64,000 nt of DNA. Source: Celeribacter litoreus. Lineage in GTDB: Bacteria > Pseudomonadota > Alphaproteobacteria > Rhodobacterales > Rhodobacteraceae. The notes beneath the pieces were generated by a model that did no database searches, was not told where the DNA came from, and saw nothing but the letters and a program-made list of their open reading frames with translations. Of the stretch, positions 18,361-28,436 are shown piece after piece. The translations under genes were made by a program, and so were the position numbers. Numbering within the stretch: the stretch's first letter is position 1; each line of letters opens with the position of its first letter. The stretch covers positions 124,001 through 188,000 of the forward strand of contig NZ_JAIUFY010000005.1 of assembly GCF_020165855.1 (NCBI RefSeq). Reading direction: 5' to 3'.

Positions 18361-18397
18361 ACATAAATAAAAAGGCCCGCCGAAATCAGCGGGCCTT
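18361..18397 (-). terminator. Terminator after etfBA
   Basis: AAGGCCCGC (18372-18380) and GCGGGCCTT (18389-18397) form a perfect 9-bp stem with an 8-base loop. On the - strand it runs into a T-rich tract, so it mainly terminates etfBA; it may also stop the convergent gene at 17606-18352. Confidence 0.85.
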
Positions 18398-18417
18398 CTA
18401 ACCTTAATCCGTTCGCC

Positions 18418-19338
18418 TCAGAGCTTTTCAGTGAGTTCCGGAACGGCGTCGAAAAGGTCTGCGACGAGGCCGAAGTCTGCGACCTGGAAGATCGGGGCTT
18501 CTTCGTCCTTGTTGATCGCGACGATGACTTTGGAGTCCTTCATGCCGGCGAGGTGCTGGATCGCACCAGAGATGCCGCAGGCGATGTAGAGCTCGGGGGC
18601 CACGACCTTGCCGGTTTGACCGACCTGCCAGTCGTTCGGAGCAAAGCCGGAGTCGACAGCGGCGCGGGATGCACCGACGGCAGCACCGAGTTTGTCTGCG
18701 AGCGCTTCGATGATCGAGAAGCTTTCCTCGGAGCCAACACCACGGCCGCCAGACACGACGATCTTCGCTGAGGTGAGCTCCGGACGATCGCTCTCGGCCA
18801 CTTTGTCTTCCACAAAAGAGGACAGACCTTTGTCACCGGCGCCAGCGGCGGCTTCGACAGATGCAGAGCCGGACAGGCCAGCCGCGTCAAAGGTCGAGGT
18901 GCGGAAGGTGATGACCTTCGTCGCGTCGCCGGATTTCACGGTCTGAATGGCGTTGCCGGCGTAGACCGGACGTTTGAACGTGTCGGCGTCGACAACCTCG
19001 ATCACCTCGGACAGCACCATCACGTCGAGCAGAGCAGCAACGCGCGGCAGGACGTTTTTGCCGGTCGTGGTCGCAGGCGCGATGATGTGGGAATAGTCAC
19101 CGGCGAGCGAGACGATCAGGTCCGCGAGGTTTTCGGCGAGACCGTTGGCATAGGCAGCGTCATCGGCGACCAGAACCTTGGACACACCGTCGATTTTCGC
19201 AGCTTCGTCAGCGGCGGATGACGGACCACACACGAGCACAGTCACATCGCCGAGCTTGGCTCCAGCGGTCGCAGCCTTGGCGGTAGCATCAACTGCGAGC
19301 GCACCGCCCGCGACTTCAGCGAGAAGCAGAACAGCCAT
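18418..19338 (-). CDS. etfA: Electron transfer flavoprotein subunit alpha
   Basis: A 306-residue subunit that binds FAD and, with EtfB, carries electrons from acyl-CoA dehydrogenases to ETF:ubiquinone oxidoreductase. The C-terminal FAD domain has [42 protein letters not shown] and [24 protein letters not shown], all intact. Length is typical. Its start overlaps the etfB stop by one base, indicating tight coupling. Confidence 0.97.
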   Translation of the reverse strand: MAVLLLAEVAGGALAVDATAKAATAGAKLGDVTVLVCGPSSAADEAAKIDGVSKVLVADDAAYANGLAENLADLIVSLAGDYSHIIAPATTTGKNVLPRVAALLDVMVLSEVIEVVDADTFKRPVYAGNAIQTVKSGDATKVITFRTSTFDAAGLSGSASVEAAAGAGDKGLSSFVEDKVAESDRPELTSAKIVVSGGRGVGSEESFSIIEALADKLGAAVGASRAAVDSGFAPNDWQVGQTGKVVAPELYIACGISGAIQHLAGMKDSKVIVAINKDEEAPIFQVADFGLVADLFDAVPELTEKL

Positions 19339-20090
19339 CAGACCAGACCTCCCTCTTTGAGTTTCGCAACGAGTTCATCGACGGAGCCGACCTTGATACC
19401 GGCTTCGCGGCCAGCGGGCTCTTCAGTGGTGACAACGGTCAGACGCGGGGCGGTATCGACGCCGTAGTCAGCAGCTGTTTTTTCATCGAGCGGCTTTTTC
19501 TTCGCCTTCATGATGTTCGGCAGCGACGCATAACGCGGCTCGTTGAGGCGCAGGTCGGTGGTCACGATGGCCGGAAGGGACACGGAAATGGTCTGGAGAC
19601 CACCGTCCACTTCGCGGGTCACGACAGCTTTTCCGTCTTCGATTTTGACCTCGGACGCAAAGGTCGCCTGACCCCAGCCGAGAAGCGCCGCGAGCATCTG
19701 GCCCGTCGCGTTCATGTCGTTGTCGATGGCCTGTTTGCCGAGGATCACCAGTTCCGGGGATTCCTCTTCAACAACCTTTGCGAGGATCTTCGCAACTGCG
19801 AGCGGCTCGATATCGACGCCTTGGTCCTCGGTCACGAGGATGCCGCGGTCCGCACCCATAGCAAGCGCGTTGCGGATCGTGTCCGTGGCCTTCTTTTCGC
19901 CGATGGATACGACGACCACTTCAGATGCCACACCGGCTTCTTTCAGGCGAATGGCCTCTTCAACCGCGATCTCGTCGAACGGGTTCATCGACATTTTGAC
20001 GTTTGCCAGATCAACGCCAGACCCATCGGCCTGAACCTTCACTTTGACGTTGTAGTCAATCACCCGTTTCACGGGCACCAATACTTTCAT
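19338..20090 (-). CDS. etfB: Electron transfer flavoprotein subunit beta
   Basis: A 250-residue subunit with the N-terminal [17 protein letters not shown], the AMP-binding region [13 protein letters not shown] and the family signature region [38 protein letters not shown], read here in short pieces. It pairs with EtfA to form the soluble heterodimer. It is transcribed first in an etfB-etfA unit that ends at the 18361-18397 terminator. The 147-bp gap upstream may hold a promoter; I could not pick one out with confidence. Confidence 0.97.
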   Translation of the reverse strand: MKVLVPVKRVIDYNVKVKVQADGSGVDLANVKMSMNPFDEIAVEEAIRLKEAGVASEVVVVSIGEKKATDTIRNALAMGADRGILVTEDQGVDIEPLAVAKILAKVVEEESPELVILGKQAIDNDMNATGQMLAALLGWGQATFASEVKIEDGKAVVTREVDGGLQTISVSLPAIVTTDLRLNEPRYASLPNIMKAKKKPLDEKTAADYGVDTAPRLTVVTTEEPAGREAGIKVGSVDELVAKLKEGGLV

Positions 20091-20237
20091 AGGTAAACTC
20101 CCTATTTTTGCGTCCCCGAGCGGGGTGCTAAAAGCTCTCCGGCAATTTTCTTACCCGTTTGCGGGCGCAGAAGACACCCCCAAATCGCGCGACTTTGGTC
20201 CAAAGACGTCACGTTTCGCGGAACAATTGCCGCAGGG

Positions 20238-20963
20238 TCAGGGGTGTTTCGAGGAAATCACCAATTCGAGCAGTTCGGCGGCTTTCAGGAGAACGGTTTG
20301 TTCCTCGCCATTTGCGTCCATTCCAAGCCGAAGAAAGTCATCGTAAAACTCGCGTCGTGCGAGGAAGGCGCTGACTTCCTCTGCATCTTTGGGGTTGGCC
20401 CACAGGTTGTCGCTCTCGATTTTGGGAGGCAATGTCTGATAGGGCGACGCGAATTGCCAAAGGATCCCCTGTGCGAGTTTTACGCGGGGAAGTGCATCGA
20501 GATGATCGAGCAAGGTTTTCATAGGCAAGCCAGCGTTCGAGAACATGCCGAAGACGGTGTAGAATTGGCCCTCGTCATAGAGATAATCGTCTTCGACGAA
20601 TTTCCCTTCGATCACGCAATCCAGATAGGCAATGGCAAATTCGTGAAAGATTTCCTGATAGGGTTTAGGCCAGTCGGGGAAGAGCATGGAGGACTTGAGG
20701 CGAGAGAAAGTGCCTATGTTTCCAAAGAAACAAATCTCGCGCCCTTGAGCCAAAAGATCGAGAATGCGCGGCATGAGCCAAAAGAGGGCTGAGGCGTCAT
20801 CTTTTGTGTTGTAGGCGGCGTCGTACCATTCCTCGATCTCTTCAAAGGTGAGTTTTTGTGGCGATCGTGAAAGAATACTGGCTTCTGTATCTGGCGGCAT
20901 GCAGCAAGAGGTGCAGACGCCGAGGTCGGCGGGGGGGGCGGCTGTGGAAGACGCCGTATGCAC
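20238..20963 (-). CDS. Uncharacterised protein with N-terminal CTSCCM motif
   Basis: A 241-residue protein of unknown function read from GTG 20963, without a convincing ribosome-binding site, so the start is uncertain. Residues 17-22 read CTSCCM, a cysteine cluster that could bind metal or be redox-active. The rest is predicted soluble, mostly helical and acidic, with FEEIEEWYDAAYNTKD and LFWLMPRILDLLAQGRE segments shared with a widespread uncharacterised helical family. It lies between the adenosyltransferase gene and etfB on the same strand. Confidence 0.6.
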   Translation of the reverse strand: MHTASSTAAPPADLGVCTSCCMPPDTEASILSRSPQKLTFEEIEEWYDAAYNTKDDASALFWLMPRILDLLAQGREICFFGNIGTFSRLKSSMLFPDWPKPYQEIFHEFAIAYLDCVIEGKFVEDDYLYDEGQFYTVFGMFSNAGLPMKTLLDHLDALPRVKLAQGILWQFASPYQTLPPKIESDNLWANPKDAEEVSAFLARREFYDDFLRLGMDANGEEQTVLLKAAELLELVISSKHP

Positions 20964-21025
20964 GCTCGACGATGTGTCGTAAGTCTTCGCTCAGATAGGC
21001 CCGCTCTTGCCCCGGCATTTTCGAT

Positions 21026-21604
21026 CTACCGATTTGCGCCGGGAACCCAAAGAACATCGTCCTTACCGTCGTTATTCGCCATCCGTGCGGCGCAGAAAAG
21101 CCAGTCGGAGAGGCGGTTCAGGTATCTGATTGCGGCAGGATTCGCGTCTCCGTTTTCCTCGGCGGAAAGCTCGACTGCGAGGCGCTCTGCGCGGCGGGCT
21201 ACGGTGCGGGAAAGATGGAGCTGGGCTGCGAGCGGGGTGCCTGCGGGCAGGATGAAGCTCCGGAGCGGTTCGAGCACCGAGGTCATCGCGTCGATTTCGG
21301 TTTCCAATCGCTGAACCTGCTCAGAAACGGTGCGCAGGACCGGATAGCCAGCCTCATCATCTTTGTCGAGGTTCGGACGGGAGAGGTCTGCGCCGAGGTC
21401 AAACAGGTCGTTCTGGATACGGGCGAGCGCGTCATCTGTCGCGCCCTCTGCGTGGAGCCGTGCAATGCCGAGAGTCGCGTTCAGTTCATCCACTGTGCCG
21501 TAAGCGTTGACGCGCGTCGCATGTTTCGGCGCGCGCGACATGTCGCTCAGAGAGGTCTCGCCCGTGTCGCCGGTGCGGGTGTAAATCTTGTTCAACACGA
21601 CCAT
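21026..21604 (-). CDS. Cob(I)alamin adenosyltransferase, PduO type
   Basis: A 192-residue enzyme that adenosylates cob(I)alamin to coenzyme B12. The PduO-family N-terminal motif YTRTGDTGETSL binds ATP; FILPAGTPLAAQLHLSRTVARRAER and LNRLSDWLFCAARM are the other signature blocks. Length is standard. It starts four bases after the HIG1-type gene. Adenosylcobalamin is required by methylmalonyl- and ethylmalonyl-CoA mutases, which fits the acyl-CoA context. Confidence 0.92.
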   Translation of the reverse strand: MVVLNKIYTRTGDTGETSLSDMSRAPKHATRVNAYGTVDELNATLGIARLHAEGATDDALARIQNDLFDLGADLSRPNLDKDDEAGYPVLRTVSEQVQRLETEIDAMTSVLEPLRSFILPAGTPLAAQLHLSRTVARRAERLAVELSAEENGDANPAAIRYLNRLSDWLFCAARMANNDGKDDVLWVPGANR

Positions 21605-21608
21605 CGGG

Positions 21609-21809
21609 TTAGCCTCCTTTGGTGATGGCGACGAGAATGACCACGAGGATCACGACGCCCAATTGCGCGAGAATGCGGGCCTGCATGAGTTTGTTGGAAC
21701 GCTTCGCGCCTTCCATGCCACCGCGGCCGAATTGGCTAAGGCCAAGCGCGAGTATGACGAGAACGACGAGGCAGCCTGCGCCGATGAGATAGAGGAATGA
21801 TTCAGACAT
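21609..21809 (-). CDS. Two-helix membrane protein, HIG1 domain type
   Basis: A 66-residue protein with two transmembrane helices (about 6-24 and 48-64) joined by a loop reading GGMEGAKRSNKLMQARI. That loop is the hallmark of the HIG1 (hypoxia-induced gene 1) family; mitochondrial relatives associate with cytochrome oxidase supercomplexes. The gene precedes the adenosyltransferase by four bases, and this pairing recurs in Rhodobacteraceae. Confidence 0.82.
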   Translation of the reverse strand: MSESFLYLIGAGCLVVLVILALGLSQFGRGGMEGAKRSNKLMQARILAQLGVVILVVILVAITKGG

Positions 21810-21899
21810 GATCTGACCCTTGTTCTGTCGCGCGAGAGCGCTGTTGGCGGTTCAGATAGCGCGTTTGGGTCGTTTTCCCAAGTCACGAAATCGACGCAG

Positions 21900-22724
21900 T
21901 CAGCCTTTGGACATCATCCATTCTGTGGCGCGCGGCGGAAGAAAACGAAGGGCGAGGGACGAAAAGGTCGTGACCTTCGTGACGTGATAGCGGGCCTTGG
22001 GGCGAGGGGATTCGAGGGCGCGCATGAGTTTCTCGGTGACGGCATCGCATTGGAGTTCGAACGCGTCGGGGGCCTTGTCGGTGGCGTATAGGCGCGAGAC
22101 GAGTTTGCTATATCTCTGCGACTGATCGCTTTTCTCCCAGTCGATCCATTTGTCGAATTGTTTGCGAGAGTTGAGGCGGAAATCCGTGGCGATGGGGCCG
22201 GGTTCGATCAAGGACACGCCGATGCCGGAGTCTTTCAGCTCAAGACGCATGGCGGTCGTGAGGGCTTCGAGCGCGTGTTTCGTTGCTGAATACGAGCCGC
22301 GGAATTTGGTCGTGATGAACCCCAGAACAGAAGAGCATTGGACAATCCGGCCATGTCCCTGTTTGCGCATCACCTTGATTGCGCGCTGTGACAGGTCGTG
22401 CCAACCGAAGAGGTTTGCCTCGAAGTTCTGGCGGAGTGCGTTCACCGGTAGGTCTTCTATCAGGGCAGGGATCGCGTAGGCGCCGTTGTTGAAAAGAGCG
22501 TCGAGCGTGCCGCCGGTTCGTATCATGATGTCTGTCCAGGCGGCCTCAATTGAGGCGGGGTCTTCATAGTCGAGGCGCAGACTCTCCAATCCTTCTGCCT
22601 GCAGGCGCGCAACGTCTTCTTCGCGGCGGCAGGTCGCAAACACGCGCCAGCCCTCCGCTTTGAGGTGACGGGCTGCGTGAAGGCCGATGCCGGAGGAGCA
22701 GCCGGTGATCAGAATGGAGCGCAT
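21900..22724 (-). CDS. Short-chain dehydrogenase/reductase
   Basis: A 274-residue SDR-family NAD(P)-dependent oxidoreductase. The cofactor motif TGCSSGIG is at residues 7-14, the NNGA strand follows, and the catalytic SSVLGF...YSATKHA (Ser, Tyr, Lys) is intact. The C-terminus contains ARYHVTKVTTFSSLALRFLPP, as in classical SDRs of unknown substrate. Length is a little over the typical 250. Confidence 0.9.
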   Translation of the reverse strand: MRSILITGCSSGIGLHAARHLKAEGWRVFATCRREEDVARLQAEGLESLRLDYEDPASIEAAWTDIMIRTGGTLDALFNNGAYAIPALIEDLPVNALRQNFEANLFGWHDLSQRAIKVMRKQGHGRIVQCSSVLGFITTKFRGSYSATKHALEALTTAMRLELKDSGIGVSLIEPGPIATDFRLNSRKQFDKWIDWEKSDQSQRYSKLVSRLYATDKAPDAFELQCDAVTEKLMRALESPRPKARYHVTKVTTFSSLALRFLPPRATEWMMSKG

Positions 22725-22800
22725 GAAAAAGCCTTTCCCGAAGTCTCGGGAAAGGCTTAGCGCAGGATCGGCGACGAGGGAAACGCCTATCTTACGAAAG

Positions 22801-23436
22801 TTATTCGTCAGGAGAGGTCAGGAAGCGGGCGGCCATAAACCCCTCGACACCGTCGCCTTCGACAAGAATTTTGACCCAGCCGTTTTCAACAGGAGAAACA
22901 ATCTGAACGATGTCCGCGCGGCTGACCTGTCCCATCACTTCGAAGTTTGTCGACGGGCCGGAGCGGACGTTGACGCGCGATGCGGTCACTTCACGCAGGT
23001 CTGCCGTGTCTTTCTCTGCAGTGGTCGGAGTGACTTTTTGAATCGGCGCAGGCATTGCGACATTCGTCACATTCAAAGGTTTGCCCGACAGCGCTGCTGC
23101 AAGTTTCTCAGGATGAGAGACGCGCGTTGTCGAGACTTGCGGCGGCGTCACTTTCGCACTCGCGAGGTGGACCAACGGGCTTTGCAGCGCGTCACGTTTC
23201 GTCGGGGTAACCGCCTCTTTCGCGGCGATTTCTGCGAGCGTGGGCACATAGGCTCCCTGACGCTTCTGTTCCGTTGCGAAGGAATCGGAGAGCACCGCTA
23301 TAATTTGTGTCTGGAGTGGAGTTTGCTCGGCGCGACGTGCGTCGAGTGCGGCCTGTTCCTCCGCGGTCAGGTCAGTCCCGAAGGTCATCAGGCCTGCCCA
23401 CAAACCCGCCAATGTCATCACTGTTAAACGCAGCAT
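22801..23436 (-). CDS. Secreted or anchored protein with C-terminal SH3 domain
   Basis: From ATG 23436 a 211-residue protein with an N-terminal hydrophobic helix (MLRLTVMTLAGLWAGLMTFG), a long low-complexity Ala/Thr/Pro linker, and a C-terminal bacterial SH3 domain starting at SRVNVRSGPSTNFEVMGQV. Such SH3b domains bind cell-wall or envelope ligands, so a periplasmic role is likely. In-frame starts reach up to 23526, so the N-terminus is uncertain. It is divergent from parC. Confidence 0.78.
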   Translation of the reverse strand: MLRLTVMTLAGLWAGLMTFGTDLTAEEQAALDARRAEQTPLQTQIIAVLSDSFATEQKRQGAYVPTLAEIAAKEAVTPTKRDALQSPLVHLASAKVTPPQVSTTRVSHPEKLAAALSGKPLNVTNVAMPAPIQKVTPTTAEKDTADLREVTASRVNVRSGPSTNFEVMGQVSRADIVQIVSPVENGWVKILVEGDGVEGFMAARFLTSPDE

Positions 23437-23597
23437 CTGAAATGCCCCCACCAAATCTATCATTTTCATCATAGTCGTGAAGCCAACGCCGCGAATGGGG
23501 AAAAGTTCCGCAGTTTTCCACCTCATTGACAGGACCGACAGGCCGCAAAGCCAGATGCGCTTGCCGGAGGGAATGAGCGCGGGTATTCATCTTTGTC

Positions 23598-25955
23598 ATG
23601 AGCAGTGATTTGACCCAAGATCCCGAAAACGACGGCGCTCCTCTCGGAGAAAGCTCGGAACCATTGCGCCGCGCGATTGGCGAGCGTTATCTCCAGTATG
23701 CGCTGTCCACGATTATGCACCGCGCGCTTCCGGATGCCCGTGACGGTCTGAAGCCCGTGCACCGGCGAATCCTCTTTGCGATGCGCGAACTTCGCCTGTC
23801 TTCCAACGGCGGTTTCCGGAAGTCCGCGAAGATTTCTGGCGACGTAATGGGAAACTATCACCCGCATGGCGACGCGGCGATTTATGACGCGATGGCGCGT
23901 CTGGCGCAGGACTTTAACGTCCGCTACCCGCTTGTCGATGGTCAGGGGAACTTCGGCAACATCGACGGGGATAACCCCGCTGCGTCGCGTTATACAGAAG
24001 CGCGGATGACGATTGCGGCGGAGGCTCTGCTCGAAGGTCTCAACGAGGACGCGGTCGATTACCGTGATAACTACGACGGCACGCTCCGCGAGCCGGAGGT
24101 GTTGCCCGCCGCTTTCCCGAATCTTCTTGCGAACGGGTCCTCGGGGATCGCTGTCGGTATGGCGACGAACATCCCGCCGCACAACATTGCGGAACTGATC
24201 GACGCGTCGCTGCACATGATCAAGACGCCGGATGTCCGTGACGACACCCTGCTCAACTACGTCAAAGGTCCGGACTTCCCGACCGGCGGCGTCATAGTCG
24301 AGCCGCGCGAGAGCATGATGAAAACCTACGCCACGGGGCGGGGGTCTTTCCGTCTCCGCGCGAAGTGGGAGGTCGAGGACCTCGGGCGCGGGCAGTGGCA
24401 AGTTGTGGTCACGGAGATTCCGTATCAGGTCCAGAAATCGAAGCTGATCGAGAAGCTCGCGGAACTGATCCAGACGAAGAAAGTGCCGATCCTCGGGGAT
24501 GTGCGCGACGAGAGCGCCGAAGATATTCGCGTGATTCTCGAGCCGAAGTCGAAGAACGTGGATCCGGACGTTCTCATGAACACGCTCTTCAGGAACTCCG
24601 ATCTGGAGACGCGGTTTTCACTCAACATGAACGTACTTATTGACGGTCGGACGCCGAAGGTTTGTTCGCTCAAAGAGGTTCTGCGCGCATGGCTCGATCA
24701 CCGTCGTGTGGTTCTGCAGCGTCGGAGCCAGCACCGTCTCGAAAAGATCGACCACCGTCTCGAGGTCTTGGAAGGTTTCATCATTGCCTTCCTCAACCTC
24801 GACCGCGTGATCGACATCATCCGCTACGACGACGATCCCAAGGCGGCCTTGATGGCCGAGGTCTGGGGCCGCGACTTCGCGCGGGCTATGTCCGAAGCCG
24901 ACTATGTGAGCCCGCTGCCTGCACCGGAAGGGCAAGGCGAACTCACCGAGGTTCAGGCCGAAGCGATCCTCAACATGCGCCTGCGCAGCTTGCGCCGCCT
25001 CGAAGAGATCGAGTTGGTGAAAGAACGTGACGCGCTCCTCGCTGAAAAGGCTGGGATCGTTGAGCTGCTCGGGTCCGAGGACAAGCAATGGGACCGCATT
25101 TCGGAAGAACTCAAAGAGACCAAGAAGAAGTTCGGCAAAGATTATGAGCGCGGCCAGCGCCTCACACAGTTTGCCGATGCCGCCGAGGTTGAGGACGTGC
25201 CGCTCGAGGCCATGATTGAACGTGAGCCGATCACTGTGGTCTGTTCGCAGATGGGCTGGATCCGCGCAATGTCCGGCCATATCGACCTGACCCGTGAATT
25301 GAAGTTCAAAGACGGCGATGGTCCGCGCTTTATCTTCCATGCGGAGACGACGGATCGCCTGATCGTTATGGGCTCGAATGGACGGTTCTACATGCTGTCG
25401 ACGGCGAACCTGCCGGGTGGTCGCGGAATGGGCGAGCCTGTGCGGCTCATGGTCGATCTCCCGAACGAGGTCGAGATTGTCGATATCTTCGCCCACGATC
25501 CGGAGGCGAAACTTGTGGTTGCGTCGAACGCAGGCAACGGGTTCCAGATCGCGGAGAAGGACGTCATTGCGCAGACCCGCACGGGTAAACAGGTTCTGAA
25601 CGTCAAAGACGACGAGAAGGCCCTGATCGTCCACCGTGTCACGGGGGACCACGTCGCGATTGTCTCGCAGAACCGACGCTTCCTCGTGTTCCCGATCTCC
25701 GAACTTCCCGAGATGACACGCGGCAAAGGTGTGCGCTTGCAGAAATACAATCAGGCGCGTGGGGCGCAGGGGATGCTCGAACTTGATGGCGGTCTGTCTG
25801 ATCTGACGACCTTCAACTGGGAAGAGGGTCTGAGCTGGACCATGGGCGGTGGCAACACCCGCACGGAGAAAGACCTGACTCCATGGCTCGGCAAACGTGC
25901 CGGTGTGGGCAAACAGCCTCCGCATGGCTTCCCGAGGAACAACAAGTTCACCTGA
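23598..25955 (+). CDS. parC: DNA topoisomerase IV subunit A
   Basis: A 785-residue type IIA topoisomerase subunit that with ParE decatenates daughter chromosomes. The catalytic Tyr132 lies in [10 protein letters not shown]; the QRP-type loop region [21 protein letters not shown] and the [12 protein letters not shown] motif are intact. The C-terminal beta-pinwheel contains [21 protein letters not shown]-type repeats. GyrA-box absence and length support ParC rather than GyrA. The partner parE is not in the window. Confidence 0.95.
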   Translation: MSSDLTQDPENDGAPLGESSEPLRRAIGERYLQYALSTIMHRALPDARDGLKPVHRRILFAMRELRLSSNGGFRKSAKISGDVMGNYHPHGDAAIYDAMARLAQDFNVRYPLVDGQGNFGNIDGDNPAASRYTEARMTIAAEALLEGLNEDAVDYRDNYDGTLREPEVLPAAFPNLLANGSSGIAVGMATNIPPHNIAELIDASLHMIKTPDVRDDTLLNYVKGPDFPTGGVIVEPRESMMKTYATGRGSFRLRAKWEVEDLGRGQWQVVVTEIPYQVQKSKLIEKLAELIQTKKVPILGDVRDESAEDIRVILEPKSKNVDPDVLMNTLFRNSDLETRFSLNMNVLIDGRTPKVCSLKEVLRAWLDHRRVVLQRRSQHRLEKIDHRLEVLEGFIIAFLNLDRVIDIIRYDDDPKAALMAEVWGRDFARAMSEADYVSPLPAPEGQGELTEVQAEAILNMRLRSLRRLEEIELVKERDALLAEKAGIVELLGSEDKQWDRISEELKETKKKFGKDYERGQRLTQFADAAEVEDVPLEAMIEREPITVVCSQMGWIRAMSGHIDLTRELKFKDGDGPRFIFHAETTDRLIVMGSNGRFYMLSTANLPGGRGMGEPVRLMVDLPNEVEIVDIFAHDPEAKLVVASNAGNGFQIAEKDVIAQTRTGKQVLNVKDDEKALIVHRVTGDHVAIVSQNRRFLVFPISELPEMTRGKGVRLQKYNQARGAQGMLELDGGLSDLTTFNWEEGLSWTMGGGNTRTEKDLTPWLGKRAGVGKQPPHGFPRNNKFT

Positions 25956-25973
25956 TCAGATGTGTGAGGGCCG

Positions 25974-27212
25974 ATGGCGCAGCTTTTGAGAACGGAGTTT
26001 GAAGGTCGCATCTGGCCGCTCCTGAAGCTGTCTCTCTGGACATCTGCCCTCACGGTCCTGACGCTCGGGTTCTACCGCTTCTGGATGAAAACACGGCTCC
26101 GGCGGCATTTCTGGTCGGCTGTGCGTCCGGCGGGAACGCCGCTCGAATATGTCGGGAAGGGCGTGGAGAAGTTTGCGGGATTTCTGATTGCACTCGTGAT
26201 CCTCGCGTTCCTGATCGGAATCGTGGCGCTCGTCCTCGTCTATGCGTCCTTTGCGATTTTCAACGAAGAATACGAAGCCTACATTGTCGCGGCTCTCATC
26301 GCTTTGCCTCTGATCTATTTTGCGGCCTATCGGGCCAAGCGCTATGTCTACGCGCGCACCCGCTGGCGCGGTATTCGGTTTGGGTTGGAACCCGCCGCCG
26401 CCAAGTATGCGCTGCACGCGATGGGGCATCTATTTCTGACGCTCGTCACGCTCGGCCTTCTCTGGCCGCGGATGACATTCAAGCTCGAAAAATTCCGCAC
26501 AGACCGGACGTTTTTCGGGGATCAGAGGATGCATCAGGGCGGAAAGTGGACAGGGCTCTTGAAGTCATTCCTTCCGACATTGATCTGCGTTTGGGTGTCG
26601 GCGGCTTTGGTGGGCTACATGCTTTTGAGGGAGATCGCGAACTCCTGGTATGACGAATTGGCGCTGCTTCCGCTCATTATCCTCCTCGTCTGTGTTGGTC
26701 TGTTTTTTTACACCCGCTATCGCATCGTTGCAGTGCGGTATTTAGCTAATCATAAATCGGCAGGCGGTGTCGGAATTATCTCTACGCTGTCTTTCCCGCG
26801 TGTGCTCTGGATTACGCTCGCGGGATACACGTTTACCAACCTTCTCACTGTCTTATCCGCGTTCGTATTGGGTGCCATTCTGTCCGGGCTTCTCATCCTG
26901 TTTTATCCTGCGCTCACTGACTTGGGCATCTTTGCTGCGGCGGGTCTATCCGACGGTCTGGATGTAGCCGGGTCGGACTTGCCTTCTGCGGAAGTCACGC
27001 TCTTCATCTCGATTTTCCTCTACATGGCAACGCTCCTCTTTTTCTCCGTGTTCCGTCAAACCTTTGTCCTCTTTCCGATCTGGAGGCATTACGCCTCCAC
27101 GCTTTCACTCACGGGTGGCGAGCATTTCGCGCACATTCGTCAGCGGGAGAGAGACGAGGCAGGGCAGGCTGAGGGCATGGCAGAGGCCTTTGATCTCGGA
27201 GCGGCGATATGA
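25974..27212 (+). CDS. DUF898 (YjgN-like) membrane protein
   Basis: A 412-residue protein with about eight hydrophobic helices in two halves. Motifs such as LTVLTLGFYRFWMKTRLRRHFW, GTPLEYVGKG and the second-half TLGLLWPRMTFKLEKFRTD are typical of the DUF898/YjgN family, function unknown. It starts 19 bases after parC and overlaps the M48 peptidase gene by four bases (ATGA), implying cotranscription and perhaps joint function. No enzymatic motif is seen. Confidence 0.82.
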   Translation: MAQLLRTEFEGRIWPLLKLSLWTSALTVLTLGFYRFWMKTRLRRHFWSAVRPAGTPLEYVGKGVEKFAGFLIALVILAFLIGIVALVLVYASFAIFNEEYEAYIVAALIALPLIYFAAYRAKRYVYARTRWRGIRFGLEPAAAKYALHAMGHLFLTLVTLGLLWPRMTFKLEKFRTDRTFFGDQRMHQGGKWTGLLKSFLPTLICVWVSAALVGYMLLREIANSWYDELALLPLIILLVCVGLFFYTRYRIVAVRYLANHKSAGGVGIISTLSFPRVLWITLAGYTFTNLLTVLSAFVLGAILSGLLILFYPALTDLGIFAAAGLSDGLDVAGSDLPSAEVTLFISIFLYMATLLFFSVFRQTFVLFPIWRHYASTLSLTGGEHFAHIRQRERDEAGQAEGMAEAFDLGAAI

Positions 27213-28390
27213 GCGTGTCGGGCCCCTGGACGGCGCAACCCGAGGGGGTGCCGTGCGATTTTCATGATGGCATGACAGCCGAACGGCACGAGGTATTTGC
27301 GCGGGTGCAGGTCGCCGAAAATGAGTTGATCCTGACCCGTGCTGACGCAGAGGATGTTCGGTGGAGATTGGAAGACCTGCGATATGTCGAGGGGCAATCG
27401 CGACTTCGCTCTGGCAAACAGCCCTTCGGTGTCTTTACTGCGACGCGGGCGCCGCTCGCGCGCCTCTATGTTACAGACCGGGATCTGCTTCAGCACCTCA
27501 CGTCAAAAGCTTGGAAACTGACCGAGCGCCCTCCAGTTTCCGGCAGATCGCGCCTTCTGGCGTTGGTCGCGGGGGCAGTTGTGTCGATTGCTTTGATCAT
27601 CTTCTTGCTGATCCCCGTCGTGTCAGATCAGCTTGCGCGTTTGCTTCCTTTCGAGGGAGAGCGCGCGCTGGGCGACAAAACTTACGAACAAATCCGCACG
27701 AGTTTTGGCGAGGGGTTTTGGGTGGTGCCCGAATGCGGTGCGCCAGAGGGGCAGATTGCGCTAGAGCAAATGGCGGAGAAGCTTCTCGCGGCGTCCGATC
27801 TCGAACCTGATGATGTGACGCTCACGGTGCTGGACCTTGAGATGATCAACGCCTTTGCGCTCCCGGGAGGGCGGATCGTCGTCATGAACGGTCTTATTGA
27901 TGCTGCCGAGAGCCCCGACGAAGTCGCGGCTGTCATCGCCCATGAGATCGGCCACGTTGTGCATCGCGACCCAACGCGGCATGCGCTTCGCAGCGTGGGC
28001 ACGTTTGGCGTGTTGTCTCTCGTCTTCGGTGATTTCTCAGGCGGAATGCTCGTGCTTATGGGGGTCAATCAACTGGTGAACGCGCAATACAGTCAGAGTG
28101 CGGAAAGCGCGGCTGATGCCTTCGCGCATGACATCTTGCCTGAAGCTGGGGTGTCGCCTGGGGCGATGGCGCCGTTTTTTGCGCGACTGAAAGAAGCGTT
28201 CGGGGATGTCGACGGGATGGCGTCCCACCTCGCATCCCACCCGAAGCTCGGTGATCGTGTCGATCGGGCGGAGGCTGCGGCCCTCGGCTATGACGGTCCG
28301 AGTGTGCCGATTCTCACGGATGCCGCATGGGCGGATCTCCGCGAAATCTGCGACGATTCCTGGTGGGGTGCGGAAGACGTTGCGGACTAA
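27209..28390 (+). CDS. M48 family zinc metallopeptidase
   Basis: A 393-residue membrane-linked peptidase. A hydrophobic anchor lies at about residues 112-135, before the catalytic domain with His245-Glu-Ile-Gly-His249 and a downstream third ligand, Glu299, in SAESAADAFA. This is the zincin arrangement of M48 (HtpX/Oma1-like) proteases, which degrade misfolded membrane proteins. The N-terminal 110 residues are a separate domain. Its start overlaps the DUF898 stop. A role in envelope quality control is inferred. Confidence 0.85.
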   Translation: MSVSGPWTAQPEGVPCDFHDGMTAERHEVFARVQVAENELILTRADAEDVRWRLEDLRYVEGQSRLRSGKQPFGVFTATRAPLARLYVTDRDLLQHLTSKAWKLTERPPVSGRSRLLALVAGAVVSIALIIFLLIPVVSDQLARLLPFEGERALGDKTYEQIRTSFGEGFWVVPECGAPEGQIALEQMAEKLLAASDLEPDDVTLTVLDLEMINAFALPGGRIVVMNGLIDAAESPDEVAAVIAHEIGHVVHRDPTRHALRSVGTFGVLSLVFGDFSGGMLVLMGVNQLVNAQYSQSAESAADAFAHDILPEAGVSPGAMAPFFARLKEAFGDVDGMASHLASHPKLGDRVDRAEAAALGYDGPSVPILTDAAWADLREICDDSWWGAEDVAD

Positions 28391-28436
28391 GACCTTTCCC
28401 GCTACCTCTTGTCGAACGTCTTAGAGGAGGTTCTCT

